Positions 29,568 to 38,668 of a stretch of 64,000 bases of DNA are shown one piece after another. The notes under the pieces are model-generated. The model was given only the letters and a program-made list of their open reading frames with translations. It did not search any database and was not told the DNA's origin. Each line of letters begins with the position of its first letter. Position 1 is the stretch's first letter. Position numbers and translations under genes: made by a program. Source of the DNA: Kosakonia radicincitans DSM 16656 (GTDB taxonomy: Bacteria; Pseudomonadota; Gammaproteobacteria; Enterobacterales; Enterobacteriaceae); NCBI RefSeq assembly GCF_000280495.2, contig NZ_CP018016.1:5332001-5396000 (forward strand), read 5' to 3'.

Positions 29568-29589
29568 CCCCCGCTTTTTCCGGCGGGGG
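29568..29589 (+). repeat. Intercistronic GC hairpin after the binding-protein gene
   Basis: CCCCCGC and GCGGGGG form a perfect 7-bp stem with an 8-base loop, only 6 bases after the stop. A weak TCTTCT tail follows. Most likely a partial terminator or RNA-stability element inside the operon. Confidence 0.6.
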
Positions 29590-29607
29590 ATCTTCTCTGG
29601 AGGTGAA

Positions 29608-30294
29608 ATGAAACGCTCCGCCATTAATGAAATTCTCGGCCACACGCGGCAGTTTTTCTCAATGCACGATGTCCATTTGCCGCCTTTCGCCAGCTTCCCG
29701 CCAACCAAATGGCAACAGCTCGATCGTGCGGCGTGGCGTGAAGTGTTCGATCTGAAACTGGGATGGGATGTCACTGCATTTGGCGGCGACGATTTCTTTA
29801 CCCAGGGATTGACGCTGTTCACTCTGCGTAACGGCTCGCCCAACGGCACGCCGTATGAAAAATGTTATGCGGAAAAGATTATGCACGTGCGTGATGGTCA
29901 GCTTACGCCGATGCATTTTCACTGGCGCAAGCGCGAGGACATCATTAATCGCGGCGGCGGTAATCTGATTATTGAGCTGTGGAACGCCGGCGCACATGAA
30001 GAGACGATTGCCTCCGACGTTACCGTGGTCATTGATGGCTGTATCCAGACTCATGCGGCAGGCAGCCAGTTGCGCCTCTCACCAGGGGAAAGTATTTGCC
30101 TGTCGCCGGGGCTATATCACAGCTTCTGGGGCGAACCGGGCTTTGGCGATGTGCTGGTTGGTGAAGTGTCGTCGGTGAATGACGATGACCACGACAACCA
30201 CTTCCTGTACCCCGTTGATCGCTTTAACGCTATTCAGGAAGACGAACCGGCACTGCTGGCGCTGTGTAACGAATATCATCTGTTTCTCGGCTAA
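29608..30294 (+). CDS. D-lyxose ketol-isomerase
   Basis: Cupin-fold sugar isomerase interconverting D-lyxose with D-xylulose and, in characterised relatives, D-mannose with D-fructose. The 228-residue protein has His103, His105, Glu110 and His171, the manganese ligands at the same numbers as in the structurally studied D-lyxose isomerase of E. coli O157:H7. The motif is MHFHWRKRED at 102-111. A GGAGG site precedes the ATG. It lies between the ABC transporter and an aldolase-kinase pair, which supports a catabolic role. Confidence 0.88.
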   Translation: MKRSAINEILGHTRQFFSMHDVHLPPFASFPPTKWQQLDRAAWREVFDLKLGWDVTAFGGDDFFTQGLTLFTLRNGSPNGTPYEKCYAEKIMHVRDGQLTPMHFHWRKREDIINRGGGNLIIELWNAGAHEETIASDVTVVIDGCIQTHAAGSQLRLSPGESICLSPGLYHSFWGEPGFGDVLVGEVSSVNDDDHDNHFLYPVDRFNAIQEDEPALLALCNEYHLFLG

Positions 30295-30305
30295 AGGAGG
30301 AAGCT

Positions 30306-31166
30306 ATGCCTTTGATTTCGCTCGCTGAAGGTCTAACGCACGCCCGTGAACATCACTATGCGCTGGGCGCGTTTAACGTGCTCGACTCGCACTTTTTACG
30401 CGCGCTGTTTGCCGCGGCAAAGCAGGAGCGCTCGCCCTTTATCATCAACATCGCCGAAGTCCATTTTAAATATGTCTCGCTGGAATCGCTGGTCGAAGCG
30501 GTGAAGTTCGAAGCCGCGCGCCACGACATTCCGGTGGTGCTGAACCTCGATCACGGGCTGCATTTTGAATCGGTCGTGCGCGCGCTGCGCCTCGGTTTTA
30601 GCTCGGTGATGTTTGACGGTTCCGTGCTGGAGTATGAAGAAAATATTCGCCAGACGCGGGAAGTGGTGAAGATGTGCCATGCGGTCGGCGTTTCGGTGGA
30701 AGCGGAGCTGGGCGCGGTTGGCGGCGATGAAGGCGGCGCGCTGTATGGCCATGCCGACGAAGCCTGTTTTACCGACCCGGCGCGGGCGCGGGATTTTGTT
30801 GACCGTACCGGCATCGACACGCTGGCGGTGGCTATCGGCAATGCCCACGGCAAATACAAAGGCGAACCGAAGCTGGATTTTGAGCGCCTGGATGCCATTC
30901 GCCAGCAGACCGGGCTGCCGCTGGTGCTGCACGGCGGTTCCGGTATCAGCGATGCGGATTTCCGCCGCGCCATTTCGCTGGGTATCCATAAAATCAATTT
31001 CTACACCGGCATGTCACAGGCCGCGCTCGGTGCCATTGAGCAGCGCATGGCAGATCGCCAGCCATTGTACGATGAGTTCGCCCAGCTCCTGCTGAGCGTC
31101 GAAGAAGCCATCACCGATACCGTTGCCACACAGATGCGCATTTTCGGCAGCGCGGGGCAACTCTGA
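30306..31166 (+). CDS. Class II ketose-phosphate aldolase
   Basis: Zinc-dependent aldolase of the fructose/tagatose-bisphosphate family (286 residues, like GatY/KbaY). Zinc and catalytic residues are visible: LDHG with Asp82 and His83, AIGNAHGKYKG with His181, and LHGGSGIS with His209. An AGGAGG site gives strong translation. It overlaps the kinase gene by 1 base. Given the isomerase and PfkB kinase beside it, it probably splits a ketose phosphate into DHAP and an aldehyde; the exact substrate is inference. Confidence 0.88.
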   Translation: MPLISLAEGLTHAREHHYALGAFNVLDSHFLRALFAAAKQERSPFIINIAEVHFKYVSLESLVEAVKFEAARHDIPVVLNLDHGLHFESVVRALRLGFSSVMFDGSVLEYEENIRQTREVVKMCHAVGVSVEAELGAVGGDEGGALYGHADEACFTDPARARDFVDRTGIDTLAVAIGNAHGKYKGEPKLDFERLDAIRQQTGLPLVLHGGSGISDADFRRAISLGIHKINFYTGMSQAALGAIEQRMADRQPLYDEFAQLLLSVEEAITDTVATQMRIFGSAGQL

Positions 31167-32170
31167 TGGCGCGCAACGGCGTTATCGCCGCCGGCAATAT
31201 GCTGGTCGATCATGTTCACCAGATCGTGCAGTGGCCGGAACGCGGCTGGCTGGCGGAGATCACCCAGAGCGAGCGCTCAACGGGCGGCGCGCCTCTGAAT
31301 GTGCTGCTGACGCTGGCAAAGCTGCACGTGGGCATGCCGTTGCAGGCGGTGGGATTAGTGGGCGAAGACAGCGATGGCGATTACATTATGGCGATGCTGG
31401 ATCAGTACCACGTCAATCGCCAGGCGGTGCAGCGCACCCCTTCTGCGCCCACCTCAATGTCGCAGGTGATGACCGATCCCTCCGGGCAGCGCACCTTTTT
31501 CCACTCGCCCGGCGCGAACCGTCTGCTGGATTTACCGGCGTTTGAGCAGCTGGACGGCAGCATGAAGATTTTCCATCTCGGCTATCTCTTGCTACTTGAT
31601 AGCCTCGATTTGCCGGACGAAGAGTACGGAACACGCAGCGCGCGGCTGCTGGCGCAGATGCACGAGCAAGGTTTTCTCACCTCGCTGGATTTGGTGTCAC
31701 GCAAGGGCGATCCACGTTACCAGCCGCTGGTGCTGCCGTGCCTGAAGCATCTTGATTTTCTGGTGATTAACGAGCTGGAAGCCGGGGAGTTTAGCGGGCT
31801 GCCCATGCGCACCGCAACCGATGAACCGCATATTGAGCATATCGCCGCCGCCGCCGCGCAACTGCTGGCCGCCGGTGTGCGCCAGCGGGTAGTGATCCAC
31901 TGCCCGGAAGGCGCATGGGGCGAAGCGGCAGATCAGGCCGGGGCGTGGATCCCGTCGCGCACGTTAAGCCAGTCGGAGATTATCGGCAGTGTCGGCGCGG
32001 GCGATGCTTTTTGCGCCGGTTTTTTATACGGCTGCCACGAAGCCTGGCCGCTGCAAAAGAGCATTCAACTGGCACATGCCTGCGCACGCGCCAGCCTGCT
32101 GTGCGCCAATGCGATCGACGGCGCGAAGACGCTGGAGGCATTGCAGCAGGAGATTGGAGATTCGCTGTAG
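31166..32170 (+). CDS. PfkB-family carbohydrate kinase
   Basis: A 334-residue ribokinase-fold kinase. Substrate-side motif STGGAPLNV is at 39-47. The ATP/catalytic signature GSVGAGDAFCAGF has the catalytic Asp at 280. The ATG overlaps the aldolase stop, so the two are translated together. It probably phosphorylates the ketose made by the D-lyxose isomerase. It ends the operon and converges on the response regulator gene. Confidence 0.9.
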   Translation: MARNGVIAAGNMLVDHVHQIVQWPERGWLAEITQSERSTGGAPLNVLLTLAKLHVGMPLQAVGLVGEDSDGDYIMAMLDQYHVNRQAVQRTPSAPTSMSQVMTDPSGQRTFFHSPGANRLLDLPAFEQLDGSMKIFHLGYLLLLDSLDLPDEEYGTRSARLLAQMHEQGFLTSLDLVSRKGDPRYQPLVLPCLKHLDFLVINELEAGEFSGLPMRTATDEPHIEHIAAAAAQLLAAGVRQRVVIHCPEGAWGEAADQAGAWIPSRTLSQSEIIGSVGAGDAFCAGFLYGCHEAWPLQKSIQLAHACARASLLCANAIDGAKTLEALQQEIGDSL

Positions 32171-32246
32171 GAGTTTGCCGGAACAAGAGACGATATAGCC
32201 AGCGCCAGATAACCTGTTGATTGTCTGGCATTTGGCCGGATGACGG

Positions 32247-32978
32247 CTACGCCGCTTTATCGCTGTGCGCAACGTCGGCGGCAAAGACATAGCCGAGGCC
32301 GCGCAAGGTTTTTATTAGCGCCGGTTGGTGGGGATTAGCTTCGATTTTGCGGCGTAAGCGCATGATCAACACATCAATGGTGCGATCAAACACTTCCACG
32401 CTTTCGCTGTGCGTTAAGGTCAGCAACTGTTCGCGGTTCAGCACCCGACGCGCATTTTGCACCAGCGCCAGCAACAAGCTGTACTCGCCTTGCGTCAGGC
32501 CAACCACCTGATGCTGCGGGTTAAACAGCTCGCAGCGCTCAGGGTCAAGATGCCAGCCATTAAAGGTAAAACCGGGCTGCTTTTCCATTGGGATTTCTGC
32601 CGCCAGCACGCCGCTGCGCCGCAGTACCGCGTTGACGCGCGCCACCAGCACGCGGGCGTTAAACGGTTTGCCGATATAGTCGTCCGCGCCCATCTCCAGG
32701 CCGACCACCACATCCGACTCGCTACCAAGCCCGGTAAGCATCACCACCGGCAGCGACGGACGCTGTTTTTGCAACTGCTGCAACACCCGCAGGCCGTTGA
32801 TATCCGGCAGCATCATATCGAGCAGCACCAGCGCGATATCCGCATGCTGCGCGCTGAGCGTCAGCGCATCCCGCCCGTTATGGCAGACGTAAACCGTAAA
32901 GACATGCTCGCTCAGCACCTCTTTCAACAGTTCGCACACCGCGCTATCGTCATCCACCACCAGAATTGCAGGTTTCAT
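32247..32978 (-). CDS. OmpR-family response regulator of the sugar cluster
   Basis: A 243-residue regulator. The receiver domain (about 1-118) has the acidic pocket Asp9-Asp10-Asp11, phosphoacceptor Asp54, Thr82 and Lys104. The C-terminal winged helix is of OmpR/PhoB type (LTQGEYSLLLALVQN, RTIDVLIMRLRRKIE, LIKTLRGLGYVF). It is convergent with the kinase gene and lies 6.3 kb from the hybrid sensor kinase at 23361-25925, its most likely partner because no other sensor is near. Confidence 0.9.
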   Translation of the reverse strand: MKPAILVVDDDSAVCELLKEVLSEHVFTVYVCHNGRDALTLSAQHADIALVLLDMMLPDINGLRVLQQLQKQRPSLPVVMLTGLGSESDVVVGLEMGADDYIGKPFNARVLVARVNAVLRRSGVLAAEIPMEKQPGFTFNGWHLDPERCELFNPQHQVVGLTQGEYSLLLALVQNARRVLNREQLLTLTHSESVEVFDRTIDVLIMRLRRKIEANPHQPALIKTLRGLGYVFAADVAHSDKAA

Positions 32979-33092
32979 TGTCCGCTTCCGCCAGGCCCGT
33001 TTGGGTAAGTCTGATCCATTCTGTTGGCGGTCATTTATAAATGCAGCGACTAAATGCCGAATTTTTAACCGTGGTCACATCCCCCTCGCTCT

Positions 33093-33128
33093 TCGTCACG
33101 TCACTTTTGACGATGGCCTGTTTTTCGT
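33093..33128 (+). promoter_or_regulatory. Candidate FhlA upstream activating site of fdhF
   Basis: TCGTCA (33093-33098) and TGACGA (33108-33113) are inverted, and a further TTTCGTCA occurs at about 33122. They lie about 90-120 bases upstream of the expected start, the distance at which FhlA binds before E. coli fdhF. Assignment is by position and symmetry. Confidence 0.5.
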
Positions 33129-33183
33129 CAGTATTTTGCGCAAATTTCCGGCGTAACATCGGTAAATACCCCCAATATTGTTA

Positions 33184-33199
33184 TGGCATAGAAGATGCA
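33184..33199 (+). promoter_or_regulatory. Sigma-54 (-24/-12) promoter of fdhF
   Basis: TGGCATAGAAGATGCA has GG and GC dinucleotides separated by exactly 10 bases, the sigma-54 rule, and nearly repeats the E. coli fdhF promoter. It places the start about 25 bases before the ATG. Confidence 0.88.
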
Positions 33200-33234
33200 T
33201 AGTGGGGGCGACACTGTTAACTGGAGCGAAAGTG

Positions 33235-35382
33235 ATGAAAAAAGTCGTCACGGTTTGCCCGTATTGCGCCTCGGGATGCAAAATCCATCTGGTGGTCGAT
33301 AACGGCAAAATCGTTCGGGCGGAAGCCGCACAGGGCAAAACCAATCAGGGCACTCTCTGCCTGAAAGGTTATTACGGCTGGGATTTTATCAACGATACCC
33401 AGATCCTGACGCCCCGGCTTAAAAGCCCGATGATCCGTCGCCAGCGCGGCGGAAAACTGGAGTCGGTCTCCTGGGATGAAGCGCTCGATTATGTCGCCAG
33501 CCGTTTACGCGCCATTAAAGAGAAGTACGGCCCGGATGCCATTCAGACCACTGGTTCTTCCCGTGGTACGGGTAATGAAACCAACTACATAATGCAAAAA
33601 TTCGCGCGCGCCGTTATTGGTACCAATAACGTCGACTGCTGCGCTCGTGTCTGACACGGCCCTTCGGTTGCAGGTCTGCACCAATCGGTCGGCAATGGCG
33701 CGATGAGTAATGCCATTAATGAAATCGATAACACGGATTTAGTGTTTATCTTTGGGTACAACCCGGCGGATTCTCACCCTATCGTCGCCAATCATGTGAT
33801 TCGGGCGAAACAGAATGGGGCGAAAATCATCGTCTGCGATCCGCGCAAAATTGAAACCGCGCGCATTGCCGACATGCACGTCGCACTGAAAAACGGATCC
33901 AACATCGCCCTGCTTAACGCCATGGGCCATGTGATCATTGAAGAGAACCTCTACGACCAGGCGTTTGTCGCCAACCGGACGGAAGGGTTTGAAGAGTACC
34001 GGAAGATTGTCGAGGGCTACACTCCGGAATCGGTCGAGGAGATCACTGGCGTCAGCGCGCAGGAGATCCGCCAGGCCGCCCGTATGTACGCCGGGGCGAA
34101 AACTGCAGCCATTCTGTGGGGCATGGGCGTGACCCAGTTCTATCAGGGCGTGGAAACGGTACGTTCGCTCACCAGTCTTGCCATGCTGACCGGCAACCTG
34201 GGTAAACCGCATGTTGGGGTCAACCCGGTACGCGGTCAGAACAACGTGCAGGGCGCGTGCGATATGGGCGCGCTGCCGGATACCTACCCCGGCTATCAGT
34301 ATGTGAAAGAAGAGGCGCACCGCGAGAAATTCGCCAAAGCGTGGGGCGTGGAAAGCCTGCCAGCGCATACCGGTTATCGCATTAGCGAACTACCGCATCG
34401 CGTTGAGCATGGCGAAGTGCGCGCCGCGTACATTATGGGTGAAGATCCGCTGCAAACGGATGCCGAACTGTCGGCAGTTCGTAAGGCATTTGAAGGGCTT
34501 GAACTGGTGATTGTGCAGGATATTTTCATGACCAAAACCGCAGCCGCGGCGGATGTCATCCTGCCTTCCACCTCCTGGGGCGAGCACGAAGGCGTTTATA
34601 CCGCAGCAGATCGCGGTTTCCAGCGCTTCTTCAAAGCGGTTGAACCAAAGTGGGATCTGAAAACGGACTGGCAAATCATCAGTGAAATCGCCACCCGTAT
34701 GGGTTATCCGATGCATTACAACAACACGCAGGAGATCTGGGACGAGTTGCGTCATTTATGCCCCGATTTCTACGGCGCCACCTACGAAAAAATGGGTGAG
34801 CTGGGCTACATCCAGTGGCCGTGTCGCGATACGTCGGAGGCCGATCAGGGCACCTCTTATCTCTTTAAAGAGAAGTTCGACACGCCGAACGGGCTGGCGA
34901 AATTCTTCACCTGCGACTGGGTCGCGCCGATGGATAAACTCACCGACGAGTATCCGATGGTGCTCTCCACCGTGCGTGAAGTGGGCCACTACTCTTGCCG
35001 TTCAATGACCGGCAACTGTGCGGCGCTGGCCGCGCTGGCGGATGAACCAGGCTATGCGCAAATCAACGCCGCCGACGCCGCAAGGCTGGGCATTGAGGAT
35101 GAAGCGCTGGTGTGGGTTAACTCGCGTAAAGGCAAAATCATCACCCGTGCGCAGGTCAGCGAACGCCCGAACAAAGGTGCGGTGTATATGACCTACCAGT
35201 GGTGGATTGGCGCCTGTAACGAGCTGGTGACGGAGAACTTAAGCCCGATAACCAAAACGCCGGAGTACAAGTACTGCGCCGTGCGCATCGAGCCGATCGC
35301 CGATCAGCGCGCCGCCGAGCAGTATGTGATCGACGAATATAACAAGCTGAAAACCCGGCTGCGCGAAAGCGCGATGGGCTGA
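33235..35382 (+). CDS. fdhF: Formate dehydrogenase H, selenocysteine-containing (in-frame UGA at codon 140)
   Basis: Catalytic molybdopterin subunit of the formate-hydrogenlyase complex, which oxidises formate to CO2 during fermentation. The full product is 715 residues, as in E. coli. Codon 140 (33652-33654) is TGA and is read as selenocysteine: the flanking frame reads DCCARV before it and HGPSVAGLHQSVGNG after it, exactly as in E. coli FdhF. The N-terminal 4Fe-4S ligands are CPYCASGC plus a later Cys in LCLKG. Automatic callers would split it into two ORFs (33178-33654 and 33703-35382). It has a sigma-54 promoter upstream and a strong terminator after it. Confidence 0.97.
33652..33692 (+). 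promoter_or_regulatory. SECIS element of fdhF
   Basis: Begins with the UGA Sec codon. The upper hairpin is GGTTGC-AGGTCT-GCACC (33666-33682), with an unpaired U in the 5' arm and a GGUCU loop, the features SelB recognises in E. coli fdhF. Confidence 0.92.
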
Positions 35383-35402
35383 TAGCCGCGTTTGTCGAAG
35401 TC

Positions 35403-35432
35403 AAAGCGGAGTGATCTTCACTCCGCTTTTTT
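35403..35432 (+). terminator. Intrinsic terminator after fdhF
   Basis: AAAGCGGAGTGA and TCACTCCGCTTT form a perfect 12-bp stem with a 3-base loop that runs into six T. Confidence 0.93.
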
Positions 35433-35595
35433 ATTTATCTTCCGTTAGTCACGCCACGAGTGGACAGCGCCGCAATCAACTTCCTGAAAAATCATCATTA
35501 TTAACGAACTGAAACACAGTTCTTCTGTCATCTGCTGGCATGTTTACCTATAACTAACAGGTAAATGTGCTCATTGATGATTGCCGCGAAACCCC

Positions 35596-37326
35596 ATGCC
35601 CCCTGTTAAAAAACACCGTAGAGAAGATCACCCCAGTTCCTCATTTAACCTGAACAGGTATCACCTGCTTTCTCTTGTGATTCTGGTGTTTTTGGCGCTC
35701 CTGCTGGCCCGCGTTGCCGACCTGCAACTGCTCAATCACCCGATGCTGGAGCATGAAGCCGATCAGCGTTCATTACGCACCATTACGCTACCGACCAACC
35801 GCGGCACGCTGGTGGATCGTGATGGCCAGGCGCTAGCCCTGAGTGTGCCTTCGCGCGACATCATTGCCGATCCGAAACGCATTCTCGAGGCGAATCCTGA
35901 TTTTACCAGCCCGAAGTGGGCTTACCTCGCCGCAGCGCTCAATGTCAGCCCGCAAGCCCTGCGGGCGCAGCTTACGGCGAATCCCACGAAGCACTTCCTC
36001 TACCTGGGCCGAAAAATCGAACTCGGTATCGCCAAAGATATTGCCGCGCTGCATCTGAAAGGGATCACGACCGAATATGACGACAGCCGCTTTTATCCTA
36101 TGGGAGAAGCTGCCGCGCCGCTTTTAGGCATCGTGGGCGCTGATAACACGGGGCTGAATGGGCTGGAAAAAAGTTATAACACCATTCTTGAAGGCAAACC
36201 GGGCCAGGAAGAGTACCGCCAGGACGGTGATGGCCACCTGATTTCCGTGGTCAATTACGAACCGCCGCAGCAACCGCCAACCGTTCAGCTCAGCATCGAC
36301 AAGTTCGATCAATACACACTTTACAGCGCATTACGTGATGGCGTGCTGCTCAACAAGGCGGATTCAGGTGCGGCTGTGCTGGTGAAAATCGACACCGGCG
36401 AGATTCTGGGAATGGCGTCTTACCCTTCGTTTAATCCCAACAATTACGAAAGCGCCACCACGATGCAAATGCGCAACACGGCCATTAACGATAGCTATGA
36501 ACCGGGTTCAACCGTGAAGCCGCTGGTGGTTCTCGAAGGGCTGGAGCGCCATTTAATCCAGCCGAACTCGGTTCTTGATACCTCGCCTTACGTCGTCAAC
36601 GGGCATTTGATACGGGATGTCGGGCACTGGCCGCGCCTGACGATAACCGGCATTTTGCAGAAATCGAGCGATACGGGCGCGTCCCACATTGCGCTTGCCA
36701 TGCCTGCTCAGGCGCTGGTGAATACCTACCAGGCGTTTGGCCTCGGCAAACCTACCGGGCTGGGCTTAACGGGCGAGAGTGTGGGTTACTTTCCCTTACA
36801 CCGCCAGCGCTGGGCCGATATTGAACGCGCAACGTTCTCTTTTGGCTACGGCCTGCGCGTAACGCCGCTGCAGATCGCACGGGAATATGCGACGCTGGGC
36901 TCGTTCGGTATCTATCGCCCTCTTTCCATCACCAAAGTCACGCCGCCGGTGATGGGCGTCAGAGTGGCGAATCCGGCCACCGCGAAAACCGTCGTGTATA
37001 TGATGGAAAGCGATGTTTTACCCGGCGGCTCAGGTTTACGCGCGGCGGTACCGGGCTATCAGCTTGCCACCAAAACCGGTACGGCGGAAAAAATGGGTAC
37101 CGACGGGAAGTACGATGGCGGCTACGTCAACTACACCGCAGGCGTTGCCCCGGCCAGCCACCCGGAAGTGGCGCTGGTGGTGATGGTTAACCATCCGACA
37201 GTGGGCGATCACTTTGGTGGCTCGGTCGCGGCGCCGATTTTCGGCAAAATCATCGGCCCGGTACTGAAACATATGAACATCGCGCCTGATGCCATCAGCA
37301 ATAAACCCTCCGTAAATGCATCCTGA
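35596..37326 (+). CDS. FtsI/PBP3-type peptidoglycan transpeptidase paralogue
   Basis: Class B penicillin-binding protein of 576 residues. One transmembrane helix (about 23-45) is followed by a pedestal domain (NRGTLVDRDGQALA near 68) and a transpeptidase domain with all three active-site motifs: Ser305-Thr-Val-Lys308, Ser357-Ser-Asp and Lys493-Thr-Gly-Thr. The sequence follows FtsI throughout, but the gene is far from a division cluster, so it is a second copy type. Salmonella has such a paralogue, PBP3SAL, used in acidic conditions (known). The start is uncertain: 35596 (ATG) or 35581 (TTG), neither with a strong ribosome-binding site. Confidence 0.87.
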   Translation: MPPVKKHRREDHPSSSFNLNRYHLLSLVILVFLALLLARVADLQLLNHPMLEHEADQRSLRTITLPTNRGTLVDRDGQALALSVPSRDIIADPKRILEANPDFTSPKWAYLAAALNVSPQALRAQLTANPTKHFLYLGRKIELGIAKDIAALHLKGITTEYDDSRFYPMGEAAAPLLGIVGADNTGLNGLEKSYNTILEGKPGQEEYRQDGDGHLISVVNYEPPQQPPTVQLSIDKFDQYTLYSALRDGVLLNKADSGAAVLVKIDTGEILGMASYPSFNPNNYESATTMQMRNTAINDSYEPGSTVKPLVVLEGLERHLIQPNSVLDTSPYVVNGHLIRDVGHWPRLTITGILQKSSDTGASHIALAMPAQALVNTYQAFGLGKPTGLGLTGESVGYFPLHRQRWADIERATFSFGYGLRVTPLQIAREYATLGSFGIYRPLSITKVTPPVMGVRVANPATAKTVVYMMESDVLPGGSGLRAAVPGYQLATKTGTAEKMGTDGKYDGGYVNYTAGVAPASHPEVALVVMVNHPTVGDHFGGSVAAPIFGKIIGPVLKHMNIAPDAISNKPSVNAS

Positions 37327-37426
37327 TGCCGGGAGGCTCACGCGGCGGTGTCACGATGGGGCGTAACGTCTGACAGGTGTGGCAAACCGCCCGGTAGTGT
37401 AATGTCATCAACAGAATCCCCTGATA

Positions 37427-38635
37427 ATGAGAGCGCAGGTGTTGAACTCCACGGAAGCAGAATTACCGGTCAGCCAGCAGAACCACAACATTGCGCGTCT
37501 CGCGACAGCACAGGCGCTGGCTGGCGCTAACTCGGTCGTCTTTTACGCCACCGGCGCGATAGTCGGTAATACCCTCGCGCCGAGCAGCACGCTGGCAACA
37601 CTGCCCGTCACAGTTTTTGTTCTGGGGATGGCGGCCTGCATTCTGCCGTTTGGCGCGCTGGCTCGCCGTCGGGGCAGACGGGCTGCCTTTATGACCGGCA
37701 CTGGCGCAGGCGTGTTGACCGGGCTGCTGGCCTCGCTAGCGGTCGTGCTCGGTTCCTTTTCCCTGTTCTGCCTGGCGGCTTTTTTCGGCGGCGCGTACGC
37801 GGCTGTTGCGCTCTCGTTTCGCTTTGCTGCCACCGATGGCGTGGGCAGCGAACGACGGGCGCGCGCGTTATCGCTGGTGATGGGCGGCGGCGTCGTAGCG
37901 GGCGTACTTGGCCCGATGCTGGTCACCGGCACCATGAATGCCTTGCCGGAGCATACTTTTGCCGTTACCTTTCTCGCGCAGGCAGCGGTCGCGGCGCTTG
38001 CCGCAACGGTACTGCTCGGCGTCAAATCCCCTGCCGTTGTCGCTCACGCGCAGCACGGCGGCCGCCCACTTCATGAAATAGCCCGCCTGCCGGGCTTTCG
38101 TCGCACCGTGTTTGGCGGCGCGGTGGCCTATATGGTGATGAACTTCCTGATGACTGCCGCGCCGCTGTCGATGCATCAGCACGGCCTTTCTCAGCAGGCA
38201 GCGAATCTGGGCATTCAGTGGCATGTGATTGCGATGTACGGGCCGGGCTTTTTTACCGGCAAACTGATTCAGCGCTTTGGCGCCAGCCGCATTGGCGCTG
38301 CGGGATTATTGATCACCGCCCTCTCCGTGCTCGCCGGTCTGCTCGGTACTGACATCCTGCATTACTGGCTGTCGCTGATCCTGCTTGGCATCGGCTGGAA
38401 CTTTGGTTTTACCGGCGCTTCGGCGAAGATCATTGAGTTTCACCGCCCGGAAGAGAAAACCCGCGTCCAGTCACTGAATGACTTTATTGTCTTTGGCGTG
38501 ATGATTGTCGGCTCTTTCTCCTCCGGCGCACTACTTAATGCCTTCGGCTGGAATGCGGTGCTGTGGGGATCGCTGGTGCCGGTGGTGGCGGGTTTTCTGG
38601 CGATGATGGGCAAAAGCCACACGGTAAAGGGATAA
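37427..38635 (+). CDS. MFS transporter
   Basis: A 402-residue major facilitator protein with about 12 hydrophobic segments. The loop after the second segment reads ALARRRGRRAAFMTG, the usual MFS cytoplasmic motif in modified form. Substrate unknown; no regulator or enzyme sits beside it to suggest one. The start is uncertain: the ATG at 37427 lacks a clear ribosome-binding site and a GTG follows at 37439. It converges on gltP. Confidence 0.8.
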   Translation: MRAQVLNSTEAELPVSQQNHNIARLATAQALAGANSVVFYATGAIVGNTLAPSSTLATLPVTVFVLGMAACILPFGALARRRGRRAAFMTGTGAGVLTGLLASLAVVLGSFSLFCLAAFFGGAYAAVALSFRFAATDGVGSERRARALSLVMGGGVVAGVLGPMLVTGTMNALPEHTFAVTFLAQAAVAALAATVLLGVKSPAVVAHAQHGGRPLHEIARLPGFRRTVFGGAVAYMVMNFLMTAAPLSMHQHGLSQQAANLGIQWHVIAMYGPGFFTGKLIQRFGASRIGAAGLLITALSVLAGLLGTDILHYWLSLILLGIGWNFGFTGASAKIIEFHRPEEKTRVQSLNDFIVFGVMIVGSFSSGALLNAFGWNAVLWGSLVPVVAGFLAMMGKSHTVKG

Positions 38636-38661
38636 AAAAATCCCTCCGTGAAGGAGGGATT
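38633..38661 (-). terminator. Terminator of gltP
   Basis: TCCCTCC and GGAGGGA form a stem (38641-38659). On the minus strand it is followed by a run of seven T, so it ends gltP. It also lies directly after the MFS gene stop but has no T run on that side. Confidence 0.88.
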
Positions 38662-38668
38662 GAGCAGT

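Larger units (their letters stand above)
32979..33234. other. Divergent response regulator-fdhF control region
   Basis: 256 non-coding bases. The right part holds the sigma-54 promoter of fdhF and upstream TCGTCA/TGACGA repeats listed separately. Nothing specific was recognised for the response regulator promoter. Confidence 0.6.

Noticed and set aside
28587..29849. 420-codon open frame on the minus strand
   Set aside because: Antisense to the sugar-binding protein gene and the start of the isomerase gene; no ribosome-binding site or domain seen.
33652..33654. Apparent nonsense mutation in fdhF
   Set aside because: This is the selenocysteine codon: correct position (140), conserved flanks and a SECIS hairpin directly after it.
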